Under the pieces are notes generated by a model, which saw only the letters and a program-made list of their open reading frames with translations, searched no databases and had not been told where the DNA came from. Positions 10,300 through 21,999 of a stretch of DNA of 64,000 nt are shown here, piece by piece; the first letter of the stretch is position 1, and each line of letters begins with the position of its first letter. Origin of the DNA: Zygaena filipendulae (taxonomy: Eukaryota; Arthropoda; Insecta; Lepidoptera; Zygaenidae); NCBI GenBank assembly GCA_907165275.2, contig OU015661.1, positions 3,975,501-4,039,500 on the forward strand, read 5' to 3'. A program made the position numbers and the translations under genes.

Positions 10300-11394
10300 T
10301 GTATTGTACAGCACCGGAAAAGGCGACACCGGAATGCACGACACGAGATTGTACGACACCGGAATGTACAGCACCGGAATTGGCGACACCGGATTTCATG
10401 GCCTAGCCGACTTCGTGCTTCGTTTAGTAGTATTCAATACAATGCAGGTAGTAGGTAGTTAGTAGTTACTGTCTCAAAATCTGATGGAAATTCAAATGAC
10501 AAGTCCAAGTGTAATATTTAGTAACGTAATTATTATTTTTCACTTTAATGAATTGTTACAACTTGTTATATTCTTTTTTTTGCATAATATATCGAAACTT
10601 CGTGGTCACACCTAAGAATTAATCGAATAAATGTCACCTTACTTTGTCTTTAGCGCATCGCCGGCCGCTACCGCGGCACGCTCGCTACGCTCGCTCGGCT
10701 CGCGAGACCTGGTCATCAGTAAGAACCTAACCTAATAAAGAATGTCGGGTATACTACTTTGAAATCTGTTTATGATGTGGCCTTGATAGTAATGTTCTCA
10801 TTACTTTTTACTTATTTCAATAAACAGCTTATTATAGTGACATCATCGCCACACTATTACCTACTATAGGATAGGTGTAGGAAAGGTGACGTAAATCAGG
10901 CGAAGCTAACCGCTCGCCAGTCGCTTCCCGTTCGCCAGTTAATACAGTTTTGGTTCCTTTCTTTTCGTAACTTTTATAATCTGTACAATCTGTATAGGGC
11001 ACATAGCTCGTGGAAATAATAATTATAAGGTGTAAACTAAGGGACCAGATTTAGTGTATTGTACTCTAAGTCTATACAGTAAAATATATAGAGTGGTCCG
11101 TTGTTTGATTATCCTGCCTATAGACTGTAACATAATAACGTAATGGGCATAAACACTAACATGAAACCTAATAATCATCACCAAAAAATCTAACATAAAA
11201 TATATGTGCCGTATTTGACAATAGCTTGACCCAGTATTTAGGTAAGTAACGTAAACGAGCACAAAGAAAGGAGGCGTGATTTCATCGACCAATAGGAGCG
11301 GTGTCACCAATTCCGGTGCTGTACATTCCGGTGTCGTACAATCCAGTGTCGCGCATTCCAGTGCTGTACATTCCAGTGTCGTACATTATCGTGT
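10300..11394. mobile_element. Foldback-like element with reiterated arms (unit copy 2)
   Basis: Same as 4218-5312, offset by 6,082; both arms are retained. Confidence 0.65.
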
Positions 11395-11476
11395 TGTGAA
11401 TTCCTGGTGGCGCTAGGATGCGTGCCACGATATATTTATCACACGAAAGATAAAATTGTCGATACGACAAATATTT

Positions 11477-11785
11477 GTGGGCGTCCAAGCAAAAAGGTTC
11501 AATAGTGGGGTATTGAGTTAAGACTAGATTCGGTATCTAGAATAATCAATTGATAGTAAAAATTGAAAAAATATTCAAAAACTGGCACATATTTTTTTAT
11601 TAGGCATGTGATTCTGGAATAAGCTTTATTTTTATATATTATTGTAGATTAAGGTATTTTATGAAATTGTAAATAATTGAGCATTTATTAATATAATCAA
11701 TTAAAATCGCGGAAGTATTTTTTTCACTCAACTTTACAAAAGTCTTATATCTCGGAAGAAGGAGCCTTTTTGCTTGTACGCCCAC
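11477..11785. repeat. Inverted-repeat pair spanning the duplication breakpoint
   Basis: The 24 bases at 11477-11500 (GTGGGCGTCCAAGCAAAAAG and on) pair with the reverse complement of 11762-11785, with two mismatches. The left arm lies in the tandem unit (also at 5395-5418) and the right arm lies outside it, so the unit's right edge (11607) falls between the arms. It is probably a MITE-like element cut by the duplication. Confidence 0.6.
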
Positions 11786-12222
11786 GTTTATCACCGTGAC
11801 AAGAAATGACAAAAAATTTAGTTTTTGGCAGGAACCATAGATGGCGGTTTTATCATTTATTTTCGTGGCGATTTAAACAATTTTAAAAGTAGATTCTGTT
11901 GTGCTTATGAACAATAATTTTCGCAGTGCGGGTTATTTCTTAAAAGTTAATAGTTCCTAACCAATTTTAGAAAAGTTCTAAAATCCTTTTCTAACCGCGA
12001 TAAACGCATAAGGCAGTCGCAAGTAGGTAAATAAATAAAAAATACCTATATATATACAAAAATTTACACTAAAGTATGATTGCTTTAGCAGATAAGATAA
12101 ATGGGAAGAATTTATAAACTACCTACTTTGATGGTCCCCCTGTTATATTACACGAATCAATTTCGGGGTTCCCGCAGGAACTCTTCGTGACAGGAGGAAA
12201 ATCCTATTTCCTATTCTAAGTC
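11786..12222. other. Non-coding intergenic stretch
   Basis: AT-rich sequence with no open frame of note, no RNA gene and no clear repeat recognised by eye. Confidence 0.5.
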
Positions 12223-12345
12223 GGCCGTACTCAGAGTCGTTTCAATGATTACTTGATTTTAAGTAAAGATTTTAAAAACAAATCTACCGCACTCTTTCAG
12301 AGACGTTCATTAAATTAATGTTAATTGAAATTCAAATAATTAAAT
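12223..12345. repeat. MITE family D, partial copy
   Basis: It begins GGCCGTACTCAGAGTCGTTT and contains AGTAAAGATTTTAAAAACAAA and CAGAGACGTTCATTAA. These are the same marks as the elements at 27214-27469 and 54250-54390, but the opposite arm is missing here. Confidence 0.65.
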
Positions 12346-12414
12346 TTAATATAATATATTAGTGATATCAGTTTAATGTTACTCAGGGATAATTGGAAAT
12401 TTATAGATTTTAAG

Positions 12415-12720
12415 AATATCAATTTGAAGATTTTACTTTTTGAATCTAATTTATTTATTATAATTTATTTATTTAATTTTATTTATTTAATAGAATTTAT
12501 TTATTTAATTTTATTTATTTAATATAATTTATTTATTTTATTTAATTTATTTGATGCGATTTATTTATTTTATTTAATTTATTTAATCTAATTTAATTTG
12601 TTTGATCTAATTTAATTTACTGAATTTAATTTATTTAATTTACTTTTTGTTAAATTTTATGGGTTATTTTCCTGATATAAATGAATTTTAATTTAATTTA
12701 ATACTACTACTTTGCATTTT
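12415..12720. repeat. AT-rich low-complexity tract
   Basis: About 300 bp of TTTATTTATTTAATTT-type repeats, almost free of G and C. It is upstream of the xmas gene. Confidence 0.85.
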
Positions 12721-12857
12721 TTTCGCCTTTCATTCCTCGTATTTTTAATATTTTCGTATTATTAATATTATATATATTACTAATATTGAATTCTGATTGA
12801 ATTATAATAAAGTAATACCATGTTATTCGCAATTAAGAACGAATTTTCATTTTATCA

Positions 12858-13100
12858 CGCTCACCAATCGTCGACGATAAAAATGTGAGAAAACAACGAC
12901 AAAGTAGACAAAAATACATTCAAAAGTGCCGCATGTTAGGGATTGTCGACAATTTTATCATATATCGTTTTCTGCCATACAAACATTTTTTGCTGCCATG
13001 TTACCACTGGTAGACAAAACGATATAAGTACGAGTTTGTCGACGAGAATCGATAAAAGGGCTCGATAAAATTTTGTCATGTGCCGCATCTTAGCTCCGCA
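12858..13100. repeat. Family C-related inverted-repeat sequence
   Basis: The right part (GACGAGAATCGATAAAA, CTCGATAAAATTTTGTC, TGCCGCATCTTAGC) matches the arm of the 104-bp hairpin at 2804-2907. The left part holds ATTGTCGACAATTTTATCAT and TGCCGCATGTTAGG. It is a longer, more diverged relative lying just upstream of the xmas gene. Confidence 0.55.
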
Positions 13101-13284
13101 GATCATCAGATTTTTCAGTTGTTCTTTTAAATTCATCCTGATTTCTGATACCAAATTCTTTTAAAGTTATTAGTTTTATATAACTTTATAAAGGTAAAAA
13201 TGTTTGAAAGCAATCTCCATCTTTAAAAATGACAATTTATTGTTCCTGGTTTTCGTCAATAATATTTTGATGTTTGTGTTTAGT

Positions 13285-16200
13285 ATGGAAAATCAAGATC
13301 AAACATCTACAAGCCCACGTAAGAAGCTGAAAAGTCCTCTTTTAGTTGGAAGCCTTAATACAAAGACATCAGTAACGTGAGTTTTTAATTACACATTATT
13401 ATAATATACTGAGCCCTGAGGTTATAAAATATGCTACATATCCGATTTGTGACTTTTTATTTCGTCTAAGTTTGTGACATTTTGAAGCTTATCAACTAGG
13501 TACCTACCTACATAGGTATTCTATTTTACGGGTTTTTTTAATATGTTTATCATATCATAGTTTGATAAATAAATAAAATAAAATATAAAGGTTTACCAAC
13601 ATACCTACAACAAGCAAACAATTGCTTACATTAGTGATTAGAATGGTTATGGTTTAGAGCTCAGACGAAATTTTCGTCTGAGGTTTAGAGCTAAATTGAA
13701 TAGAAGCTCTTTAATTTTTTAATAATTTAAGATCGAAACCTTTTGTAGGTTAATTTGTTTTATTATTAATCCATTTTCAAATGGTACCTTAAGACATGAA
13801 AGTAGTATGTTTCATCAGATTAATAGCTAAGGCTAAATGGTACCATTGGAAAATACTAAACATATTTTCTGTTCTTGGTATTATAAAAAATACTGTTTGT
13901 AAACCATTAAATTATAACTACAAATTTTAATATGATTGTTTCAAAATAATGGTCAAAATACCTTGATCACTACAAGACACTTGATTTTTTCACAAGTTTT
14001 ATTCTATAAATCACTCTAAAATGATGAAATGAAATTATGAAAATCACAGTTTGTTTTTTAAATATTATGTTAGTGATATTCCATATAAAAAATGAGCCAT
14101 CGTGGCGCCTGACCTGTCAGATGTGAAATATCGAAATTATTTTGTAGAAATAATGGGTATAAAAGCATATCTTATGAAGAGATATGAATATGGCACAGTT
14201 AAAAATATACCTAATATTCAGATTTATTTTTAACGAAATAAATCGGTTTGATCCTCTGCATTAGATGTTTAACATTAATTAAAAGCTTTATTAACTAAAA
14301 GTTTTAATATTGAACATTCTTCTCTCCTATAGGATTATGATATACACTCATCCATTTAATTTTAATGTTTATGGTATCAATCTGTAGATGTTCAAATGTT
14401 CCGGAGAGTTTGTTTGATGCAGCCAATGCTAAGAAACATTTTACTAAGTTTGGTCGAATACAGAAGATAAGACTTTTCCCCAAGAGGTGCATGTGTATCA
14501 TAGAGTATGATCAACCAATTTCTGCTGAAAGGGCTGTGCTCAATGCTGGAGCATATGATGGTTTCATGTTTGAAGTCACAAGAACAAAACCTAGAGTGTA
14601 TGTATAACTTATATTGTGTTTGAATAAACTGTATTCTATGGTACCAATCCCATAAAGCTCAAATTGTAAATTGCTCATAACTTTGTTCTTAAAGTCTAGG
14701 AAATCTATTTTTTTAGGAGGAGAAAAAGCAAAAGAGAAGATGATCCAGATTGGGTACCAGATTCTGATGTGGAAGAAGAACTGTCAGCTATGGGTGGAGC
14801 ACCTGTATACAGGGTTACACGGCAGAAACGTAAGCTTATCGTATTGATTGGTAGAACATATTACATGGCTTTAGTATTCATCCTTATAAGTTATAATTCT
14901 ATTCTATTACAACTGAAACACCCTGAAAATACCCAACAGTACCTCATTATTTTGACTAAGTATTATTTTCTACATTTATTATAGCTATGGATGTTGAAAT
15001 TCGAGTGAATACATTGAACAAGGGTTTGAGTAGAGTGATAAAGCAGTCACCTATGAAGAGAAAGGTTATAACAGAAAGAAAAACAATTATGTGAGTAGTT
15101 CCTTTTTAAAAATCAGCAGTGTCGAATTAACTACCATTTTGAATGAAATAGGTGATTTTTTTGCTTTTAATATTAAAAAGGTTTTATACATAAAGTAAAA
15201 CTTGTTAGTTTCAAAAAATAATAAATATGAATTTCACAAATCGTGTTTACAAGTTCATTATATTATTTTTTATTTTTCATTACAAACAGTCCAAAACAGC
15301 AAAGTGGCATTGAATCTCCAGTACTGGTGGCAGTCACACAGACCAGTATGTCAACAGTTGAAGCAGCATTAGAACTGCACTTACTCAGAAGTAAAGTGTC
15401 AATGACTCCTGATGAACAGTGGAGAACGCTTGATGCGAGAGATAAGTAAGTACAGTAGTATGGCTTAATAACATGATCTTTGTGGACAATACCCATATTA
15501 ATTATTAGCTGTTCCCTGTAGTTTCACCAATGGTAATTTCAAGAGTTACGCCGGGAATTGAGGAATCTTAAAAAAAATAAATGGTTGGGTGTAGAAATTT
15601 CTTGACCTGAAATTTCTTCCAAGAAAACACATTGTTCCATACAAACTTTGCAGCCCCTTTAACCCCCCCCCCCCCCCCTATGTCACTTATGGAATATTTG
15701 TGCAAAATTTCATGGTTCTAGAGTTTAGACCCTGCAGTTTCAGCTGTGTGTTGATGACCAGTCAGTCAGTTTCTGCTTTTATCTATACTAATATTATAAA
15801 GAGCATAAGTTTGTGAGTTTGTGACATTGTAGGGGGTAATCTCTGGATCTACTGAACCGATTTTGAAAATTCTATCACAGGAAGCAGATTCTTTTAAATA
15901 ACATAAATAGGTAATTTTTACATTTGTACTCAATGCATTTTGATACTAAATAATTATATTAAAGCCTCCAGAATCATTTACAAAATAGATTTTCTTCATT
16001 TCTTAAGGGTGTCACTTGTACCACTATGGTTTTCAACCCGTCAAATTGTCATTGATTCAGTATTTAATTGAATCACATAACTAAGTTGAAAATAGGTGAC
16101 TTGATATTTTTAATTTCTTCATGTTTTTAAAAGAATCCTTCGTTCATGGGGAGGCGCTGGTGCGCGTGTGAGGGCTGGTGGTGCAACCATTGGTACCTGC

Positions 16201-19200
16201 CGGGATATGTGCCCCGAAAAGGAGAGATTACACCGACATGCCGAACATCAGGTAATTTTAACTATTTTCTTGAAAATGTAAATGTAAAATAATATCAGTC
16301 ACAAATAACACATTATTATTGTACCTATATTTTTAATTCAGGTTTTGTACATTAAACTGTTCTTATTGCACTCAGAGTGCAAGTGGCCTTGGCCACTTCC
16401 AACCATTTCCATCTTCAGCTTTCGTAGCCCAGATTCTACCCGCTTTCACGGCTATCTCACCCTTCCATCCATCCCATTGTGGGAGGTTCGCCCACATCGT
16501 ATTTCTAGTTTATAGTTGCGACCGGTCTTTTGTCATAAATGAGCAATGTGCTCTACCCAGTGCCACTTAAGTTTTTTTAATTCTTTGAAACTATGATTTT
16601 CCTATAGGTATATCTCTTAATTTCTGAATCGGTAATGTAGATGAACTCGGAGCATTTTTCTCTCCGTTGCCCTTTAAGAGACTGAGTTTTCTTGAGAACC
16701 ATAATGAGCAACCACGAAAATTATTATAATATCATATTATCAGGTTATTTTTATTGTGTTATTGCAGGTGATGACGTTAGAAACGGTGCCAGAGTCGGAT
16801 GGGCAGCTGGACGCTCGCCGCGCCGTGAAGCAGTACAGCCGTAGCTCCGCCGACCAAGAGATGCCCATGTGCTACGAGCTGCGCCCCGCGCCCGTGCTCA
16901 TGCGCACTTGCGCCTATCTCTTGAAAGAAATCGCGGACACCACAAGACAAGTAGGCCTCTCCTAGTTTTTGGCGGAAATCTAAGACATTATTTGTGTTAA
17001 AAGGTTTATTATAGGATTTTTTTGTGTATTGCATAAAGTTGTTAAACATGTACATTAAAATTTATTATGTCCAGTCCAGAACCGATTACTTTGATATCCG
17101 CCTATACAGTTCAGTCATTTGTTGCGAAAAAATGGGGTTCTCTGGAAAGTTTTCCAGGTTTTACTTATGTCATGAACATTTTTTTGTGTTTACCCTCAGC
17201 ACAAGCTCTGCTTAGTTTGGGACCAGGTTACCATAAAACACACACGCGCTGCGTGTTAATGTCCAAGTATTATCATAGCATTATTGTTATAGTTTCACAT
17301 TCAACACTAAAAAATAAAATTTTACAATGTCATTAATTTATTGCAGATCTCCTTAGCAGACTGGTTTCACTTCATGTGGGACAGATTCCGTGGTATTCGT
17401 AAAGATATAACGCAACAAGCTCTGTGTTGTACAGGTAAATTTGAATGTACGAGATTTTACTGTTTAATTTGGGGTGGCTTTACACTATGTTTGTGTTTTG
17501 TTACAGACTCTATCAAGTTAGTGGAGATGTGCGCTCGCTTCCACGCGCACTGCGCAGCGCGGCTCGCCGACTTGGAACACACGCAATTCGATCAAAAGCT
17601 AAACACAGATAACCTTACTAAGTGTTTGCAAACACTAAAACACATGTACACCGATGCAAAACCCGAAATGAAACCCAGAGAGGCTGAGTTCAGAGGTTAC
17701 ATAGCATTACTAAACCTCGGTGACGCCAACTTCTGGTGGGAGGTAGGCTTAATATCAAATGATTATTTTTGCTATCAAATGGTTTTTTATACGGTTTCCC
17801 TGCTAAGCCTATAATAATTTTGGTTTTCTATTGCAGATTAAGCAGCTTCCTGCAGAGCTTCAAAAATCGGAAGCGATCACATTTGCTATAAAGATATTTA
17901 ATGCACTGGATAACAATAATTATGTAAGATTTTTCCGTTTAATTAAGGAGAACGCGACGTACCTTCAGGCCTGTATACTTTTGCGATATTTCAATGATGT
18001 CCGCGCTAGAGGTCTAGCTAGAATTGTAAAAGCTTATGCACCTCGCGGTGGCTCTCGGTTCCCTGTCGAAGATCTCATGAACGCGCTTTCCTTTGAATCG
18101 GTTGATAACATGAAATCGTTTATATCTCATTATGGATTGCGGATCAGCAAAACGGACGATTACGAGCCCACCATTATATTGGATAGAAATCAGTTTATAG
18201 AAGACAGCGATCCATATCCTTTGTCGAGATCAATAGGGCTTATTGAATCAAAAAGATGGAATACTGTTGGTGAAGTGATTGCTGGGGGTCATCTACCTGC
18301 AGAAAATTTTGAAAATCATTTGATTCATTCCAGTTTTAATAAAGACGGAACTTTAAAAGAAACTGCTCTACTTGCAGAAGATCAAGGTTATAACACTATT
18401 AACGATAGTAATAAAGATATAAGTGTCCTAAAGGCTGAGCTTCAGAAACATTCACACGGTGAAAGGAATAACGATATTATTGAACGATTTACAGAATCAC
18501 CAAAAGATGTCAGAATTTTGTCTGATATAAGCCCAGAGAAGATTAAAAGTGATACTAATAAATTATTTTCTTTCAAACCCGCCATACGAATTGCATCAAA
18601 TGATGCTATCAAGATGTCAAAAGAAAATGAATTCAAAGAAGAAACGAAGAAAGTATTTTCTTTTTCGAGACCTCACGAGTCTGTTGCCCCTAGTTTATTT
18701 TCAAGTAATTTGGGATCAAAAACAGATAGCAGTTTGTTTAAAGAAATTAACAATAAAAATAAAGATATAGTAAAGCCGACTCAAAGTTTATTTAAGAATG
18801 CTAATAATACAGATGCAAATCTATTCAAGAAACCTGAAGTTTCCAAGTCTATATTTAATCAGCCAAGTACTGTTCATAAAACAGACGATTTAAACAAGAA
18901 CATCTTTGATGTTTCAAGAGAACAAAAAGATCAACAAATGAAATCTTCTACATTTTATAGTACTTCTATATTTGGTAAAGTTAAAGATGAAACCGATGTT
19001 GGATCAAGCGAAAATGTTTTTGGAAAATCAGCAAATATATTTGCCAAAGCGGAAGAATTCGATGTGAAAAAATCGGCTAATATTTTTGCGAAGGCAATGT
19101 CTTCTCAGGGAGAGACGAGTAATTCTGCTATGTTTGGTAGTTTTAGCAAACCTAATGCGTTAGTACCAATTTCTACGATTGCAGAAAATGTTAACAATGA

Positions 19201-21631
19201 AAATGTACGATCTCTTTTTGCATCTACTGTTGCATCGCGCAATGAGTTATCGCCTAGTAGTTTGTTTAAAAGTGCTGTTAGTCAAGCAAATGGCCCTGCT
19301 TTTAATACTTTGCCAGTGTCCAATAACTTGTTTAATCCTACAAACTCAACCCAGCCGGATGTGTATGATTTTAATGAGAATAATGACGAAGTAGAAAAAC
19401 AAATGGCTTTAAGAAACTATAATGAAGAAAAACTAAGATTAGAGGAATTAAAGAGGCAGGAAGAACTAAATAGAATTGAATTTAAACGCCAAGAAGAGGA
19501 ACGACAGAGAGAAGACGCTCGTAAAAAACAAGAAGAGCTTAAAAGAATTGAAGAAAAACGTAGAATAGAAGAAGAAAAGAAAAAAGAGGCACTCAGAAAA
19601 AAGTTCAAAGAAGAAGAAGAACGTAAAGCTGAATTGAAAAGAAAAGCTGAAGAAGACGCACGGAAGCTTAAAGAACGTATTGACAAAGAGTCTTCAGAAC
19701 TCGTTGAAGAGTTAGTCTACGAAATAAACACAGAAACGGTTTTAGAAAATACTAATAAAGAGCTGACCAAATTTAGAAATCTCATGTCATTAGCAGGTGT
19801 TGCCACTGAAGATCTTTTGAGCGAAATAACTATGGAGATCTGTCATTCTGAATTGAAATCAGAAAAACTAATGAAAAAATTCTTTAGTTTGTGGAGAAAA
19901 CAATATTTACGTAATGTTAAAAGACGAAATTTATTGGACGATGTACCGGTATGGTTAAGTGGTGCTACTCCTATTGAATCAGCACATACTTTGAGAAGAG
20001 TAATTGAGAATGATGCCTTAAAGAATATGAATGCTATTCATAAGGGATACAAGTTTACTGGTGAACCAAAACTGGTTCCATATCCTGAACCTTACAATAT
20101 TGTAGAAATTATTAAAACACCGCTGTTAAAACGCATGAGACATATTCACTATCCTTATGACAAATGCTTTTTCTGGAAAGTTACACTAGTTTCTCCTGGT
20201 CGTGCAGAATGGCTGTTGAAAAAGATAGATATTGAGAAATGGCTAATTGATATTTTCGGTGATGGAAAAACACATGACATATCCGACAGTTTATTAAGAA
20301 TTGAAAAAAAATCTTGGAATGATTTGATGAATTTTGCCATATCTATCAGCATAACAGATAAAAAAGAAAGACTCAAAAACTGTGCTGAGGCTACTGAAGG
20401 TGCAAATTGCATGCTTTTTTATGCAACTGAAAATGACACAAAATTATTAGAAACAATAGAAGAAATATTGAAACATAAATATCCATATCAAGTAATTCCT
20501 ATAGCAGTTATTGTGCCAGAAACATATTATGTCAATACTCTAGAGCCATTTTTGTCTACTTGTGTAAACCAAGGTATTATATCTGCATTTAAAATTTTTA
20601 TAATAGATTCTGTTAATGTGTTTGATTCCTTAAATACATCTACCAAAAGTGCTTTAAAGTGGATGTCAAAGAAATATCCTACCAGTCCACCGCTAGAAGT
20701 AGATTTTTTAAAATCAATGTGTCAGAGATATCTCGGAAATGAAATATGGTGCATGCTTAAGTCAGAGAGAGATAATAGAATGAGCACTGTACTAAAAGAC
20801 TTCAAAAAATTAGTTCAGTGTTACAATATGGCTGTGACCAAATTGACCCACGTCATCACGAATGAAGATCTGTTCAATTATCCACTATTTCCTCTAGAAT
20901 TCAAAAAATACCTTGATGAAACGTCTCCATATCCTAAACCTTACGAATTTATTCCAAGCAGTGCAAAAAATTCTGGTAATTTATCAAAAATCAAAGACAT
21001 AATGATGCAACTTGAACTACCTATCCCTGCATCAGGATTCAGCCCAAAGAATGTCATCACAATGCAGGAACAGATACGAAAATACTGCAATCAAATTGGT
21101 TGGCTAGCACACAACTCTGAGAATGTTGTATGTAAAGTGGTTGCAGTGTTACCTAATGAATTGACCGACTATGAAGTATCAAGTGAACAATTTAATAAAT
21201 GTCTTGAAAATTATGATTTAATAGACTTACTTAACATAATAGTCTATGAAAAGATAAGCAGATTGAGTTTTCACAATGTTTATGCTATATATCGAAAATC
21301 TGATTTAGAGAATTACCGAAATAATGACTGGCTGCTGTATAGTGATGTTATGTCCTCAGTAAAATACAGACCCTATGAAAGAGCAGACGAATTAGATATG
21401 TTTATAGACTGTAAGAGACGTAAATTAGCTTTAGATACAATGGAGTGCCTAATGTTAGAAGAGAACGATTGTACATTAGTGGAGGAAAATATTAAAGTAA
21501 ATGAAGAAAAAATCACTAAATATAACCAATGTGAAGATGAAGTTAAAAGATTAGAGCAACAAATCGAAGAAGAAAGAAAAAAATCCAACATTTTAGATAA
21601 TTTGTTAAGGGCTGCACTCTCTGATATTTAA
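13285..21631 (+). CDS. xmas: Xmas / GANP (MCM3AP) homologue, TREX-2 mRNA-export scaffold
   Basis: Ten exons read by hand: 13285-13376, 14388-14597, 14717-14829, 14985-15090, 15290-15445, 16134-16251, 16768-16950, 17347-17434, 17507-17742 and 17837-21631. They join in frame to 1,698 aa. An RRM-like domain lies at ~30-100. The SAC3/GANP domain runs from ~245 to ~560, opening with GTCRDMCPEKERLHRHAEHQ. A Phe-rich stretch at ~675-935 (SLF, NIFAKA, SIFGK, VFGKS, MFGSF) resembles nucleoporin FG repeats. A charged Arg/Glu/Lys helix at ~950-1055 is followed by a CID-like helix (~1055-1140) that in the family binds ENY2 and centrin, then an MCM3AP-type C-terminus. The family scaffolds TREX-2 at the nuclear pore for mRNA export. 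The domain order matches Drosophila Xmas and vertebrate GANP. A 5' UTR intron cannot be excluded (TTTAG lies just before the ATG). Confidence 0.93.
15504..15781 (-). mobile_element. Helitron-like remnant, minus orientation
   Basis: It starts with TTAGCTGTTCCCTGTAGTTTC, a worn reverse complement of the GAAACCGCnGGnACAGCTAG 3' end seen in other copies. It continues through GTTCCATACAAACTTTGC and ends in CAGTCAGTCAGTTTCTGC. The class is inferred from the end structure. Confidence 0.55.
15782..15895 (+). mobile_element. Helitron-like 5' fragment
   Basis: It starts TCTATACTAATATTATAAAG, then GTTTGTGACATTGTAGGGGG and CTGAACCGATTTTGAAAATT. It is the same subfamily as 24063-24248 and 58110-58290. 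The 3' part is missing. Confidence 0.6.
16370..16570. repeat. GC-richer insertion in xmas intron 6
   Basis: The segment from TTGCACTCAGAGTGCAAGTG through CCACTTCCAACCATTTCC and TGTGGGAGGTTCGCCCACA to CCCAGTGCCACTTAAG is clearly richer in G+C than the flanking intron. It includes short inverted repeats (GGCCTTGGCC, TGGGAGGTTCGCCCA). It is probably a retroelement fragment; the family is not recognised. Confidence 0.4.
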
Positions 21632-21656
21632 ATATTTTTGGATTTAATGTTATTTC

Positions 21657-21662
21657 AATAAA
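21657..21662 (+). terminator. Polyadenylation signal of xmas
   Basis: AATAAA lies 26 bases after the xmas stop codon, a very short 3' UTR typical of compact insect genes. Confidence 0.75.
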
Positions 21663-21999
21663 ACCATGTTTTTAACTTATTAATAGGTATATTTTTATTT
21701 TTTATTCATAATATTAACTTTTGCAAACTCGTGTGCCTATATAAAAAAAATTGTAGGCGTAACATTTACGCGCGATTTAACTTTGATTATGACTTATGAC
21801 AGGTTCGTTGCGGAAAACTCACAGCTGTTGTCGTCACGTTTTCGTCTTTCGAAACAGTTACCCATTATAGTACGGGAGATACCGATGCTAATTCGGGATT
21901 TACTCGAGCGTCGTCGGGACCTATTAGGTTTTGAAGATTAGGAGATATAAACAAAATAAGGTTATATGATGTTTTTTCATTCAGCGGTGGGTTTTGCTT

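Larger units (their letters stand above)
5526..11607. repeat. Tandem 6,082-bp unit, copy 2 (complete)
   Basis: This is the complete copy of the repeated unit. Its left end is where the sequence after GGCAT switches to the reverse-transcriptase codons of the gypsy pol (5526). Its right end is where copy 2 departs from the copy 1 continuation, at 11607/11608. The lack of visible divergence in mostly non-coding DNA implies a very recent duplication, gene conversion or an assembly artefact. Confidence 0.95.
15446..16133. other. xmas intron 5, loaded with Helitron-like remnants
   Basis: This intron has GTAAGT at its start and AAAAG at its end. It carries a minus-oriented Helitron-like piece with a 16-base poly(C) run (15661-15676), followed directly by a plus-oriented 5' end fragment. 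Confidence 0.8.

Noticed and set aside
17024..17336. Plus-strand frames inside xmas intron 7
   Set aside because: They lie between a good donor (GTAGGC at 16951) and acceptor (TTGCAG at 17346) and break the SAC3 domain.
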